A stretch of 64,000 nucleotides of DNA from Limanda limanda (GCF_963576545.1 NC_083644.1:28835393-28899392); one strand, 5' to 3'; numbered from the stretch's first letter, positions 45,080 to 56,167 are shown. Notes: generated by a model from the letters alone, not told the origin. Program-made: numbers and translations.

Positions 45080-46085
45080 GTAAGACAGAAAGATGTGGTG
45101 CTTCATTTATCCAGCCATTTGATGTTTGTGTCAAGCAAAGGAAATTAATTCTGCACACATTTAGACTATTTGCATCTTTTACAACATTATCTGTTTATGT
45201 CCAATGGTTGGATCCTTATTCAGTTACATCCTTGATATTTTGTGGTCATCAATTGGCCTCCTTCACTTGTAACCTTGTTAACACACTCACTTGTTACTGA
45301 GGCAAACCACCGCAAGACACATTCACAGCTGGATCATTCTATTTTATATGACGGTAATGAGAATGGTATCCAGTGGCTTGTGTTATTACTTTGATTGGTA
45401 TATCATTCAACTTTAGAATTTTGTTCTGACTCCATAATTGACTTGCTACTGGATCTTCAACATACAGGTCTATTTATCACACAATCAGTTTTGTAGTCTG
45501 TGTAATTTGTAACTAAAGACAACTCGCTGCATAGCTTTTCTGTTGATTGAACGAGTTGAAGGGAAGGACTTTGTTAGATGCACAATCATGATTGTCCTAG
45601 CTAATACAGTATCTTTCTGTGCAACTCATGAGGTCCATATATGGACAATAATTCATCAACAGCATACTGTAAGTTCAATAAATGATGTGCAATAGTCATT
45701 GTTGTGTAGAAGATGTAACAAATGGCTTCCTCACTTTTAATAAAATATGATGAACTATTAGGTCCCAAGAGCCCTTACAATATTGGATTATGATTTGTGT
45801 TGATCATATAACAAACAAGTTAGCCAGTGGAGCAATTAAATAACTTTTTTTGACAACTGTGCTGAGCTTCAGGGACGGTTTAGTGATTTTCCAAATCAGG
45901 AAATTTAAGGGTGGGAGGAGGTCAAAAGAAGTAATTTTTGTAAATTATAGTATATTAAATTAATTCTCAAAGAAGGAAAAGGACTGGAAACATGAGTACC
46001 CCACCGTACGTGTATTACACAAAATAATCTGACTTCGGATCCACAGGGTGGATGACAGAAAAAAACATGACAGGAAAACTGGCAC
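45080..46085. other. St3gal3 intron, unassigned DNA
   Basis: AT-rich intron without recognised features. Confidence 0.55.
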
Positions 46086-46093
46086 AGACATAC

Positions 46094-46157
46094 CTGTCAA
46101 GTTCTTCTCCAAGGCCATAGCTCTTAGTAGCTGAAAGGAGAATATCTATGATCTTCT
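46094..46157 (-). CDS. st3gal3: st3gal3 exon
   Basis: A 64-nt exon with acceptor TGTCTGCAG|AG-AAG and donor GACAG|GTATGT. It encodes (E)KIIDILLSATKSYGLGEELD plus a split serine codon, aligned to human DNLIKAILSVTKEYRLTPALDS. Both phases match the neighbouring exons. It sits between a 2266-bp and a 1016-bp intron and supplies the helix just ahead of sialylmotif L. Confidence 0.92.
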
Positions 46158-46169
46158 CTGCAGACACAA

Positions 46170-47030
46170 GAGAGGGAGGGAGAGAAAGAGGAAGAAAGAG
46201 AAAGCGATGAGTAAGATGAAAGTGAAATAATTAATCTCACATCAGTTACGACGCCCTCATCTCCAGCCCAACTAGAGTAACGTGATAAATGAGGATGGGC
46301 TGGGACTCAACAGCTGGGTGGCCTGACACTGCTTCATGTTACATTGTTATACAACCAGCAAAGATAGGTGGCCCAGCCGGGTGGGGGCCTTTACATACTA
46401 CACTAGGGAGTGAGGAGTACTTTAAACAGCACGGGAAGCAAATGTGACAGATGTCATGTCACAGTTTTGAAGAAAAAAAAGCCCTTTTGTCATTGGATTT
46501 GACTTATTAAACTCATGAAGCAACTACACCAGACTATGAATCCAATTAACATCGTTAATTTATAATTGTTCAAAATAGTAGTTCCCGGAGCTACAGCAAG
46601 AGGGTGCAGAACGAAAGATTAAACCTCTGCAAAGGGACCTGACCGAAGCTACGCAGGTCTGCATTTATGAACAAATTTTTTGTTACATTCCTACGTGGTC
46701 TGTATGATATCAACAAGACCAATACAACGTACAGCAATGTTTATCTTGCAGTTCTATTTACAGCTTACTAAGTTATTTTACTACAACGTTAGCTGTGCAG
46801 CGCCTGTCAGTCACTGACTGTAAAACGTCAGAGAAAGAGGAAATAATATGGCCAGGATCCTGACCAACACTTCTCCCATTACTGACTGGAAGTTCAGATA
46901 CAAGTACATATTCACAGGCTGTACCAGGACAATGATACGAGCTTGGGGATGACAACGAGTGGTGCTATAATGTAGCATACCAGTATATTATTTTTTGGCA
47001 ACATAGCTCTTTAGACCAGGGAACCCTAGC
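46170..47030. other. St3gal3 intron, unassigned DNA
   Basis: An AGAGGGAGGGAGAGAAAGAG purine run at 46170-46205, then unassigned DNA. Confidence 0.5.
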
Positions 47031-47035
47031 TGCTG

Positions 47036-47076
47036 TGTTTGGAGGATCAGGGAATTTGGCCCTGATCCTCCAAACA
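47036..47076. repeat. Perfect 17-bp hairpin in an st3gal3 intron
   Basis: TGTTTGGAGGATCAGGG at 47036-47052 and its exact reverse complement CCCTGATCCTCCAAACA at 47060-47076, with the 7-nt loop AATTTGG. It is short for a microRNA precursor and has no extended pairing seen by eye. Confidence 0.92.
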
Positions 47077-47448
47077 AGAACAGTTTACTGGTTTCATACC
47101 TAGGCTCTGAGTTTCCTTAAAGGCCCTCTGGAACCTTCATAAAGTACCACAAGTATTCACACACCTGCATATGCATCAAACTATATGTGGATAAAATGGG
47201 GCAATTATTATCATTATTACCATATCTCCTTAATTTGTATTTCCACAAATTTGCTTTTTCGTTATTTTTTTATGAAAATTCACGTTTCCCATTATTCATA
47301 TTTGCTCGAGTGAGTTCACACTGGAATAATAACTGCGATAATAAAGAAATTCAAAAGATTTATTGTATTGATTTTGTATAAATTGTTGTGCATGATACCT
47401 TAAGCATGACACCATTAAATGGTGTGCCTTTGGGCATTCAATAATGCT

Positions 47449-47481
47449 GTGTGTGTGTGAGTGAGTGAGTGAGTGAGTGTG
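47449..47481. repeat. (GT)n(GAGT)n microsatellite
   Basis: A few GT units run into five GAGT units. Confidence 0.9.
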
Positions 47482-47933
47482 TTTTAAAATGGCGGCTAGC
47501 AACTATGTAGACAAAAGACCCCCTGGAGTGTTTACACCATGTGCCTGAGATCACATGTTTTTGTTAAGTTTGTGGAGATGTGTGTGTGTGTGTTGGGCCA
47601 GGTTAGAGAAAGTAGTTATTTGTATGCAAAGAAAGACCGTGAAAAGCATAACTATCGTAACTTTCAGATAACTTATAACCAAATATCACAACAACACATC
47701 ACATGAATAGAAATGAATAATCTTTGCTTAGCCGAGAATTATTAAGCCCGGTTGTGTTACCCGTCCATGAAGAGGGGAAAAAGGTTGATGTGTTGTTTGA
47801 AGTCCAGTTAAGTGGTCTTACTGGCTCCTGTTGTCATGTTTCATTTCACCTTGGCGCGTTTTTGTTTCCTTGATGACCTCAGTGAATGCTCCCTTGTTGT
47901 TTTGTGTTGTTAATTATGGAATTAACAAATTAG

Positions 47934-48180
47934 GGGGAGTGGTAGAGCGGTTGTCCTCCAACCAGAAGGTCGGCAGTTCGATCCCAGTCGTCCCCATCTG
48001 CATGCCGAAGTGTCCCTTGGCAAAATACTGAACCCCGAATGGCCCCTCATAGAAAAAAGTGCTGCCCATCGATTCACTGTATGAATGTGTGTGAATGGGT
48101 GAATGGCAAACTGTACTGTTAAGAGATTTGAGTGGTCATCAAGACTATAAAAGCTCTATATAAATACTGACCATTTACTA
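47934..48180 (+). mobile_element. tRNA-derived SINE, plus strand
   Basis: The tRNA-like head GGGGGAGTGGTAGAGCGGTT carries an A-box-like GGTAGAGCGG at 47942 and a B-box-like GCAGTTCGATCCCAG at 47973. The body is CCGAAGTGTCCCTTGGCAAA and ATGAATGTGTGTGAATGGGT, and the tail AAAGCTCTATATAAATACTG. It is the best preserved plus-strand copy of the family also seen at 3719, 8525 and 32855. Confidence 0.82.
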
Positions 48181-48423
48181 TTTAATTTATAAGTGTTATC
48201 CTCCATTCAAATTAATTTCTCTCAACAAAGCTCCTACAGACCTTTCATAAAACCTCCCAGTCTCGCTTCTGCGTTTTTATTCAGTTGAATTCCTGCTGCT
48301 TCATCAGTATACAAACGCGAGACGTCACATCCAACCGGCTTGTCCGCTCCAGGCATCTTTAGCAATATCATGATGCGACTTGGCAACACCTTAATCTATT
48401 AAAAAAGGAATGTGTAATCATAC

Positions 48424-48518
48424 CTTGTGATTTTACCCCAAATGGAGGAGAGTAATCACCAATCTTGGAAAATCGTTTGTAATTTGGATCAAGAAACATG
48501 GGCGCCAGTTTGGTGAAT
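48424..48518 (-). CDS. st3gal3: st3gal3 exon (first found in window)
   Basis: A 95-nt internal exon. Its acceptor reads ATCAACAG before A-TTC-ACC and its donor is CAAG|GTATGA. It encodes FTKLAPMFLDPNYKRFSKIG then DYSPPFGVKSQ, matching the segment just before sialylmotif L in vertebrate ST3GAL3 (human has FSKPAPMFLDDSF and FGIKGQ). It starts with one nucleotide finishing a codon and ends with one nucleotide opening the next. An earlier apparent donor, after TTTGGG, is rejected because it breaks the frame of the next exon. This region lies in the Golgi lumen, at the stem to catalytic-domain transition. Confidence 0.92.
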
Positions 48519-48529
48519 CTGTTGATACA

Positions 48530-49480
48530 GAAGAAAACATGTTACAACAAGTAAGAATAAAGAAGTGGTATTCATCAATGCATTATCTGTTTGAGACCCA
48601 TATAGCCCTGATGTTAACTTTGTAGATGCAGTGATTAATGGTAGAATGCTTAAGCGGATTTACAGTATCGTGTTTCAAGCCATCCACGGTGTGTGTGAGA
48701 GAGGAGAGAGCTCCAAAGTCCCACTGTGAGACTGGGAGCAAGTACTCTGACTCAGTGGACAATGAGCAGCCAAAAGGGAGAAGTTTGACCCACTTACTGC
48801 CCCAACCAGACTTGTCCAGGTGGTCCGGGGGCTGATCCAACATCCTAACATCCTACCTACTAGTGTTTTTGTTATTATAAGGATATAATGATCTGCCCCC
48901 TTCTCTCTGAGTCGCTCACTGTGACATGCAGACACACATTGACACACTTAAACAGTGTTATTAAATGCATCTTTAAACTCTGGATGAAAAAAACATTATT
49001 CAGCCGTGATTATTGACATATGGTTATGGTTTATATCAGGACTCTTAGATAAAAAGTTTTTGTTTTTTATGTTGGACTCTTTGGTTTATGGACTTTTACC
49101 TTTGTTTCCTTGTGTTTAGGTTTGTGTTCAGTTGTTTCCCCCTGAACTCCCTGTCTTAGTCCTGTTACCCACCCCTGTATTTGTCTGCACCTGTTCCTAA
49201 TGTGTTTCACTTTTGTTCAATCAACCCTGCCTCCCTTGTGTATTTAAGTCCCTGTGCTTCCCTTTGTCAGTTCTTCGTCATTCATCTTTCACACGTTGTT
49301 GGTTTGCCACCTTTTTTTCACTGTATTGTTTCCTGTGTATTCCTCAGGTTCCCAGTATCTTGTTTTTTCTGTTTTTTTTCTATGTTTTTTTTTAACTTTG
49401 GCCCTGTTTGTGCCTTTTCTAGTTTTCCAGTTTTTGGGACATTTGGGTCTACCTGAACTCTACATTGTGACATTTTAACA
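48530..49480. other. No exon recognised 5' of the st3gal3 exon at 48424
   Basis: The next upstream st3gal3 exon (expected motif FSEGxCKPGY) was looked for on the minus strand and not found. The plus strand is T- and C-rich near 49200-49460. Confidence 0.5.
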
Positions 49481-50929
49481 CTATAGTCCAGGCAAAGTAG
49501 CGTTTCACAACTGACTAATTGTAAAATCATTTTTTTCCAATAAGGCCAAGCAACAATACACCCCAATGGGGCTATTTTTTTTTCCTACAATCATATAGGC
49601 TTAATTTTTTCCTTTACTCCTACCACAATAAAACTTTACATAGTAAAAGTATAGATGAAAAGTAACTTTTTTTGTATTACAAGTTTCTTTTGAAATGAAT
49701 TTGAATATGCACATGAGCTCCACACTTATTCAATATGTCCTAATTTGCATAGGCAGAAACACCATTCATATGTATGACAAATGCATCGGCCCAATCTTCA
49801 TCCAATCATCCCACTGCCAATGGGTGATGGCAGTGCCTAACCTGAAAACCGCCTGGCTTGGTAGTACCTGCCAGGGGTATAACCCCCGCCGTTATAGTCG
49901 TCAGGGTCACGGAGGCAGTCTTGTGGGTCCATACATTCACTTCCCCCTTTCCACTCCATTATTTGGTTAAAGACCCGAAGACTATGGAACTTTGCAGCTG
50001 TTGACGTTGGAGGGAGAGTTTGAGGTTCCACTGGAGATGAGTTCTGAGTTACTTTATCACAGAATCACCTGTATCTCAGCATATCCAGTGATTCATCTTT
50101 TTCGCCCCCATACAGTGATACTAAGCTTTTTCACCTGCTGCAATGATGATGCCTTTTCCCACATTTTGCTGTGACTGGCTGAACACCGCATCTTGTTGGA
50201 GAAAGCTAGTGTCATTCTTTATTCTTTCGTGGTGGGGAGGCTTTTGTGCCTCCGTGACCCTGAAGACTATAATGGCAGAGGTTATACCCCTGGCAGGTAC
50301 TACCAAGCCAGGCAGTTTTCAGGTTAGAGGCAAGTCTAAAAGGAGCATTGCCATCACCCCATGATTGGATGAAGATTCGATGAATTTGTCATACATATGA
50401 ATGGTGTTTCTATGCAAATTAGGACATATTCAATAAGTAGAGAGCTCATGTGCATATTAAAATTAATTTCAAAAGAAACTTGCAATACAAAAAAAGTTTA
50501 TTTTCATGTATACTTTTACCATGTAAAGTTTTATTGTGGTAGGAGTAACGGAAAAAATTAAGCCTATTTGGGTGTATTTTGGGCGTATTCAAGATTCAAG
50601 ATTTTTATTGTCAAATGCACAGAGATAACATGAAGCAGTCGCTGGCAATGAAATACTTGGCTCACAGGCTCTCTTTAAGCAATGCTCCGTAATTTCAACC
50701 AAAAAAAATAAAATAAAAATAGAAATAGTATAAAATAGAATATCAATAAAATAGAATATCAAAAATTTAAAATAGAAAATAAAAAATATATATCTAAATA
50801 TATATCTTTACAGATGAAGAGAAAAATAAAACAACAATAGTTCAATTTGTGCAGTAGTGCTAATATTCAAATATGCTTATTACGGTGCTGGTGCAAATAT
50901 GCCAGGGTGCTGGTTTGGTGGAGTTATTG

Positions 50930-52515
50930 CAGTTCAGAGGAGTTTAAAAGCCTTATGGCCTGGGGGATGAAACTGTCTCTGAGCCTGGTGGTGCGGGCCC
51001 GGATGCTGCGGTACCGTCAGCCAGACAGCAGCAGGCAAAAATGTTTATGGCTGGGGTGAAGGGGCTCTTTAATTATCCGGTTGCTCTTCCTCCTACACCG
51101 CTGGTTTTAGAGGTCCTCCATGGATGGCAGCTCCGTCCTGGTGATGTGCTGGGCAGACTTCACCACCCTCTGTAGAGCCTTACGGTTCAGGGCGGTGCAG
51201 CTGCCGTACCAGGCAGTGATGCAGCCAGTTCAGGATGCTCTCTATGGTGCACCTTTAGAAGTTGCAAAGGATCCTGGAGTCCATGTGGAGCCTCCGCAGC
51301 CTGCAGAGGAAGAAGAGCTGCTGTCTGGCCGTCTTCCTGATGGAGTCTGTGTGATGGTTCCAGGTCAGGTCATCACTGATGTGGACCCCGAGGAACCTGA
51401 AGCTGCTGACTCGCTCCACCGGGGTTGTTGATGAAGAGGGGGGCGTGTTCCACTCCTTGTCCCTTCCTGTAGTCCACGATCAGCTCCTTAGTTTTGCAGA
51501 CGTTGAGAAGGAGGTTGTTGTCCTGGAAGCAAGATGTCAGGGCTCTGACCTCCTCTCTGTAGGCCTTCTCATCGTCGCCGGTGATCAGGCCTATGACAGT
51601 GGTGTCATCAGCAAACTTGACGATGGCGTTGGAGCTGAGGGTGGCCACGCAGTCATGCGTGAACAGGGAGTACAGGAGAGGACTGAGCACACAGCCCTGG
51701 GGGGTACCGGTGTTGAGAGTCAGGGTGGAGGATATGGAGCTGCCGATCCGCACCGCCTGTGCCCTGCCCGTCAGGAAGTTCAGTATCCACTCACGGAGGG
51801 CTATGTTGAGCCCAAGGTCTCTGAGCTTGGTGACGAGCTTCAGGGGCACGATGGTGTTGAATGCTGAACTGTAGTCGATGAACAGCATTTTCAGATATGG
51901 TCCAGGTGGGAGAGGGCAGTGTGGAGGGTGAGGGAGATGGCATCTGCAGTTGACCTATTTGGCCTGTAGGCAAACTGCAGAGGGTCCAGAGAGTCAGGGA
52001 GGGAGGAGGTGATGAATGGTTGGACCAGCCACTCAAAGCACTTCATTACGATGGGAGTGAGTGCTACTGGGCGGTAGTCGTTCAGGCAGATGATTTTAGT
52101 TTTCTTGTTAACAGGGACAATGATGGTCTTGTTGAAACATGCGGGGACTACAGACTGGAGCAGAGACATATTGAAGATGTCTGTGAACACATCTGCCAGC
52201 TGATCTGCACACACCTTGAGAGCTCGGCCAGGGATGCCATCAGGTCCAGGTGCCTTGCGTGTGTTGATCCGGTTGAGAGATCTCCACACGTCTGCCCTGG
52301 ATATGAAGGGGGGGCAGCGCTCCTCCTGGGCCTCTTCGATCTCCCCAGCCGGGGGGCTGCTCTCAAAGCAGGCGTAAAAAGTGTTCAGATCCTCTGGGAG
52401 AGATGCAGACACTAAATCAGCACTGCTGGTCTTGGCTTTGTAGTCTGTGATGGTTCTCAGTCCGGCCCACATGTTCCTAGTGTTGGAGCCCTTGTAGTGG
52501 GACTCCACTTTGTCC
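50930..52515 (-). pseudogene. LINE reverse transcriptase and C-terminus, frameshifted
   Basis: Linker and RT N-part (51891-52508): NTRNMWAGLRTITDYKAKTS, NTRKAPGPDGIPGRALKVCA, NDYRPVALTPIVMKCFEWLV and [20 protein letters not shown]. After a frameshift at about 51889 comes the palm: [60 protein letters not shown] and catalytic [12 protein letters not shown] (51373-51888). The region to about 50930 reads, in broken frames, a C-terminus with VKSAQHITRTELPSMEDL. The catalytic FADD is intact, but two or more shifts prevent one protein. Confidence 0.85.
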
Positions 52516-52523
52516 CTGTACAG
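52516..52523. repeat. 8-bp target duplication of the hAT (left)
   Basis: CTGTACAG, repeated exactly at 53723-53730. Confidence 0.9.
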
Positions 52524-52787
52524 CAGGGGTATTCAACTAAAATTTAACGAGGTTGAGTTTGAGAAAATTTCTTGAAGCAAAGGTTCGGAAGATCATAATT
52601 TCTAACAATTTAGTGTGATATATATTTAAGTAGCCTAGCAGTTGTATCAGAAACTGCATGTACTCAATACCTGACTGTCAAATGAATTCAGTACGATTCT
52701 AAGCTTTTCGACAATATTTATTGTCACGTCACATAGAACTGAACATAAATGTATGATTGCAGACATGTATAATGTTCTCTCATAAAC

Positions 52788-53168
52788 TTAATAAAAGTAG
52801 GCCTGCATTTCAAAATTAGACAAAATAATATATAAAATGCATTCTTTGACAACACCTCGGTCAGTAAATGGCTTTTTGTGTCGACCCAAAATCCAAGCAA
52901 CTCTGAGGGAACACTCATGAGCACGTTGTTGGGCAGTGAATGAGTGGCTCAGGATCCTGGTGGACTGGTCATATTGGGCTCTGTGACCACTTATTTTCTG
53001 TGATCTCACTTCAGATTTAACTGGGTATGTTTGTTCAAAACCTTTATGTTTTGTCTCATAATGGCGTTTCACATTGGCACTTTTAATAAGTGCCAGTTTC
53101 TGAACATATGAGACACACAGGTTTAGTGCTCCCATGTGGGATGTATGAACAGAAATGAGTCTGTCCAT
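52788..53168 (-). pseudogene. hAT transposase N-terminal remnant
   Basis: A 126-codon frame with CVSYVQKLALIKSANVKRHY then ETKHKGFEQTYPVKSEVRSQ. The KRHYETKH histidine pair matches the zinc-finger end in Charlie-like hAT transposases. FTAQQRAHECSLRVAWILGR then HKKPFTDRGVVKECIL is the segment just after it. The frame stops before any catalytic residue, so no active enzyme can result. Confidence 0.75.
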
Positions 53169-53239
53169 TTCGGATTTAATGCTCTGTCTTCGCTGTCCAC
53201 TTTACTTTTTTTGGATTTGTTCCTTCAATTCTCTCCCTT

Positions 53240-53455
53240 TCTCCATCTCACTCCTCCGTTTCTCTCCTTTTCTCCGACTCACTCCTCCGTTTCTCTCCTT
53301 TTCTCCGACTCACTCCTCCGTTCGCTCCTTTTCTCCGTCTCACTCCTGTTTCTCTCCTTTACTCCGACTCACTCCTGTTTCTCTCCCTTTCTCCGTCTCA
53401 CTCCTCTGTTTCTCTCCCTTTCTCCGTCTCACTCCTCTGTTTCTCTTCCTGTGTT
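53240..53455. repeat. Pyrimidine-rich minisatellite
   Basis: About six to seven units of roughly 30 bp based on CTCACTCCTCCGTTTCTCTC and CTTTTCTCCG, with unit-length variants. One strand is almost all C/T. It lies inside the hAT. Confidence 0.9.
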
Positions 53456-53743
53456 TTCTCTACCTGTATCGTTAACAGCCTGGAATGCACAGACTTGATT
53501 GGCTGAGTAGTATCACATGGGATGGCTTAACTCGCATGTGATTGGTCAATGCGTTTCCTCATCCACTAAACCACTACCATAATGACTACAAAAGCTGCGC
53601 CGGTTAAAAATAGAAACGCCCCGTCAGGTTTTAAATCATAACCTTCTGTGTTGGCTGTTGGTCCGGGTCCGTATGGGACGGCTTCTGGGTCCGGACAGCG
53701 GTCCGCCTGTTAGTAACCCCTGCTGTACAGTCTCTTAGCACTG

Positions 53744-54500
53744 CTAATAGCACTCCAGAGCGCGTACCTGGACTTCCTGTATTCCTACCACGTCATCGAT
53801 GCATTTGCTGATGTAGCAGATGACCGCGTCCGTGTTGATGTCATCATCCTGGAACACGCACCACTCCGTCGTTCTGAAGCAGTCCTGAAGAGCCGAGTCT
53901 GATTGGTCTGTCCACCGCTGAATGGTCCGAGTCACCAGTCTATCACGCTTGAGTTTCTGCCTATAGGAAGGCAGCAGCAGAACTGAAACGTGATCCAATT
54001 TGCCGACTGGGGGGCGGTGGAGGGCCTTATACGCACCCCGGAAGGGAGTGTAAACATGGTCCAGCGTGTTCGCGCCGCGCGTCGGACAGCTGATGTGCTG
54101 GTAGTTTCTTGGCAGGACTTTCCTCGTCTTGGCGTTGTTAAAATCCCCGGCCACAATAAACGCAGCCTTGGGCCATGATGTCTCTGTCCTGTCGATAACT
54201 GCATGCAGCTCGTCCAGCACCTGGTTGGTGTCGGCGTGTGGCGGAATGTACACAGCTGTTATGACGACCGATGTAAGCTCCCGCGGGATGTAATAAGGCC
54301 GGCATCTGATCATGAGGTGCTCCAGGTCCGGAGAACAGCCCGAAGAAATAGTCTCCACATCCAACATGGAAACCCCCTCGGGAACAATGGCGGAATCTGG
54401 GATCGAGGGGTCCAGCCAAGTCTCAGTGAAATCCAACACGTTACAAAACTTGATGTCCCGTTGATAAGCCATCCTGCTAAGAAGTTCCTCCAGCTTGTTA
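53744..54500 (-). pseudogene. LINE AP-endonuclease domain with deletions
   Basis: Reads NVQSLDNKLEELLSRMAYQR (54480-54530), then DIKFCNVLDFTETWLDPSIP, then SPDLEHLMIRCRPYYIPREL, AVYIPPHADTNQVLDELHAV, FIVAGDFNNAKTRKVLPRNY, CPTRGANTLDHVYTPFRGAY and PVGKLDHVSVLLLPSYRQKL. About 30 residues expected between VETISSG and CSPDLEHL are missing. So is the segment after SKCIDDVVG, where the frame ends in stops close to the hAT insertion. Confidence 0.82.
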
Positions 54501-56053
54501 TCCAGGGACTGAACATTAGCCAGAAGAATGCTTGGTAGAGGAGGCCAGTTCTCAAGTTTCCTCAGCCGGACCAGGACTCCTGCTCGGGACCCTTGTTTCC
54601 TTCATCGCGTCCGTGTTCCAGGTATTGCAGGTAAACAGCGCCATGGGTATTCTCCTTTGTTTGTTGTTCGTGGCGGTGAAAAAGTGTTTTTTACTGTCAA
54701 CCAGATGGACAGAAGTTGTTCTCTATCATATGTGATGATAATGTTCGCTTTACCCGAGTGCACAATGCAAAATAAAGTAGAATAAATAACAATAAGATAG
54801 AAAAAAGAGCAAAGCTGTGGGAGAGCGCGAGACACGGCAGCCTTCCTCGGCGCCATCTTACTTTTTCGATTCGATTAGTGTATAGCTCATTTGCATATTA
54901 AAATTAATTTTCAAAGAAAATTGTAATACAAAATGTTGTACTTTTCATGGGTACTTTCATTGTGTAAAGTTTCAGTTTGATAGGAGTAAAGGAAGAAAAT
55001 ACCCCCATTGGGGTGTATTGTTGCCTGGCCTTATTGGCACACATTGATGAGAATTAAAGATATTTCCTCAACTAGGATTTCTTAGAACTTTTAGTATGTT
55101 GTTCTGGACACCTCCTAGAAATGACCTATGCTAAAAAAAAATATTTTACAGTTAGTTCAATTTTTGGCTCCAAAATGAGTTACTTTGCCTGGACTACAGA
55201 AAACTCAACACTGTCGTCACAGGACGGGTGCTTATACCCAGTTCTTCTTGTACCAGAATAGTACGGGGAAAAATCACATAAGATTGTGATCAACAGGATG
55301 ATGTATCTGCAAATGCTTGTGCAGATGCGTGCAGATCTTTTGACACAGAACACGTTTGTGTTCATGTTAAAGGTCCCATCGTATGAAAATTCCACTTTTG
55401 TAGTGCTTCTACACGTTAATTTGGGTATCTGGCATGTCTACCGTCCCAAAAACTGTGGAAAAACACAACTCCTGCGATCTGGTGTGGTTTCTCTATGTCA
55501 GGAAGTACGCGCTAGCGAGCGTCCAATGGGGTTATGGGCATTCTTTACGTCATTGGCAGTTTTACGTCAGCGCAGAGACCCCCACCAACACTCGACCCAC
55601 CAATCGATGGAACCACAATAGATTTAAGAACCACCCACTTTATTGACCGTCCATCGGTTTGCGCCGCGATTGCATTCTTGCGAGCCTTGTAAACACTTGG
55701 ATAAGCTATCTAGCAGCATGAAACGAATTCGACCACCGAGAGCCACCGCGTAGCCCATAGCCCGTAGCCTGGAGCCCGGGAGGCGAGAGCCCGGAGCCGG
55801 GAGAGTGAGCTGTTGATGTTTTTTCCAGGTAGGAGCTCGGAGCTGCTTCACTGTGTTGATGCTGTGGTTATGCTGCCTCAACTGGATGTGACTTTGTTGT
55901 TGTTAGCAGCAGCAGCTAACGCTGGCTTCTGTGTGTGTGTTTTGCCCCGGTGGAAGCAGCATGTATGAATACAAAACAGCTTGCTGCTAGCGACGCTAAC
56001 GCTAGCCTAGCGTTAGCTGCGGCACCGGCACCTCCGTGCACCGCCGCTGTCGG

Positions 56054-56167
56054 GTCCGGGACGTCCCGGTGAGGGCTCCTTGGAGGTGCCGCTGTTAGCT
56101 CCGGGGACGTCCCGGTGAGGGCTCCGGGACGTCCCGGTGAGGGATCCTCGGAGGTGCCGCTGTTAGC
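56054..56167. repeat. Tandem GC-rich repeat with CCGGGACGTCCCGG palindromes
   Basis: GGGACGTCCCGGTGAGGG occurs three times (near 56058, 56104 and 56126), and GGAGGTGCCGCTGTTAGCTC twice with small changes. Confidence 0.9.

Larger units (their letters stand above)
14742..48518 (-). other. st3gal3: st3gal3 gene, 3' seven coding exons (partial gene)
   Basis: This is the span of the recognised sialyltransferase gene, read right to left. The family consists of type II Golgi membrane enzymes that transfer sialic acid from CMP-Neu5Ac in alpha-2,3 linkage onto terminal galactose of N- and O-glycans. Exon lengths, 5' to 3', are 95, 64, 96, 187, 147, 147 and 105 nt. All joints use GT..AG and keep one frame, giving 279 residues before the stop. 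Sialylmotif L spans exons 44982-45077 and 44716-44902; sialylmotif S spans 30557-30703 and 30018-30164; the VS-type HYYE follows. Introns are 2266, 1016, 79, 14012, 392 and 15171 bp. The exons for the N-terminal anchor and stem were not found to the right. Which teleost paralogue (3a or 3b) this is cannot be decided here. Confidence 0.95.
52524..53722 (-). mobile_element. Charlie-like hAT transposon nested in a LINE
   Basis: 1199 bp with ends CAGGGGTATTCAAC (left) and, reversed, CAGGGGTTACTAACAG (right), flanked by the exact 8-bp duplication CTGTACAG. Removing it and one duplication restores the LINE reading LYRDKVESHYKG. It contains the transposase N-terminal remnant (52788-53168) and a pyrimidine-rich minisatellite. 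The rest of the transposase is absent, so it is non-autonomous. Confidence 0.93.
50588..54868 (-). mobile_element. CR1/Rex-like non-LTR retrotransposon, split by a hAT
   Basis: A minus-strand LINE: 5' leader with AAGATGGCGCC at about 54860, endonuclease (53744-54500), a hAT insertion (52524-53722), linker and RT (51373-52515), C-terminal segment and a 3' tail with the repeated motif ATTCAAGATTCAAGA (reversed TCTTGAATCTTGAAT) at 50588. About 3.1 kb of LINE remains once the hAT is set aside. The endonuclease and post-endonuclease regions carry deletions. The exact clade (Rex1/Babar or another CR1-like group) is not certain. Confidence 0.8.
49484..55196. mobile_element. Fold-back DNA transposon split by a LINE
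   Basis: Inverted ends TAGTCCAGGCAAAGTA at 49484-49499 and, reversed, at 55181-55196. The left arm to about 49925 is repeated inverted at about 50230-50580 (for example TGGTAGTACCTGCCAGGGGT at 49859 against ACCCCTGGCAGGTACTACCA at 50286), so the core folds back on itself. The last about 150 bp before the LINE (AGCTCATGTGCATATTAAAA..GTATTTTGGG) occurs again, diverged, just after the LINE (54883-55025), and from there continues to the right end. If the outer TA pairs are the target duplication, Tc1/mariner-type insertion is possible. Confidence 0.65.

Noticed and set aside
47934..48010. A possible tRNA gene
   Set aside because: The A and B boxes are followed by a SINE body and the sequence recurs elsewhere in the window, so it is a SINE head.
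48465..48475. An alternative donor after TTTGGG in the st3gal3 exon
   Set aside because: Using it would break the frame with the next exon; the donor at 48424 keeps frame and adds the conserved VKSQ.
51379..52415. Long plus-strand frames over the LINE reverse transcriptase
   Set aside because: Antisense shadows of the minus-strand RT, which carries all the diagnostic motifs.
55366..55380. A CRISPR-like or regularly spaced array anywhere in the window
   Set aside because: All tandem arrays seen are microsatellites, minisatellites or transposon subterminal repeats in eukaryotic DNA.
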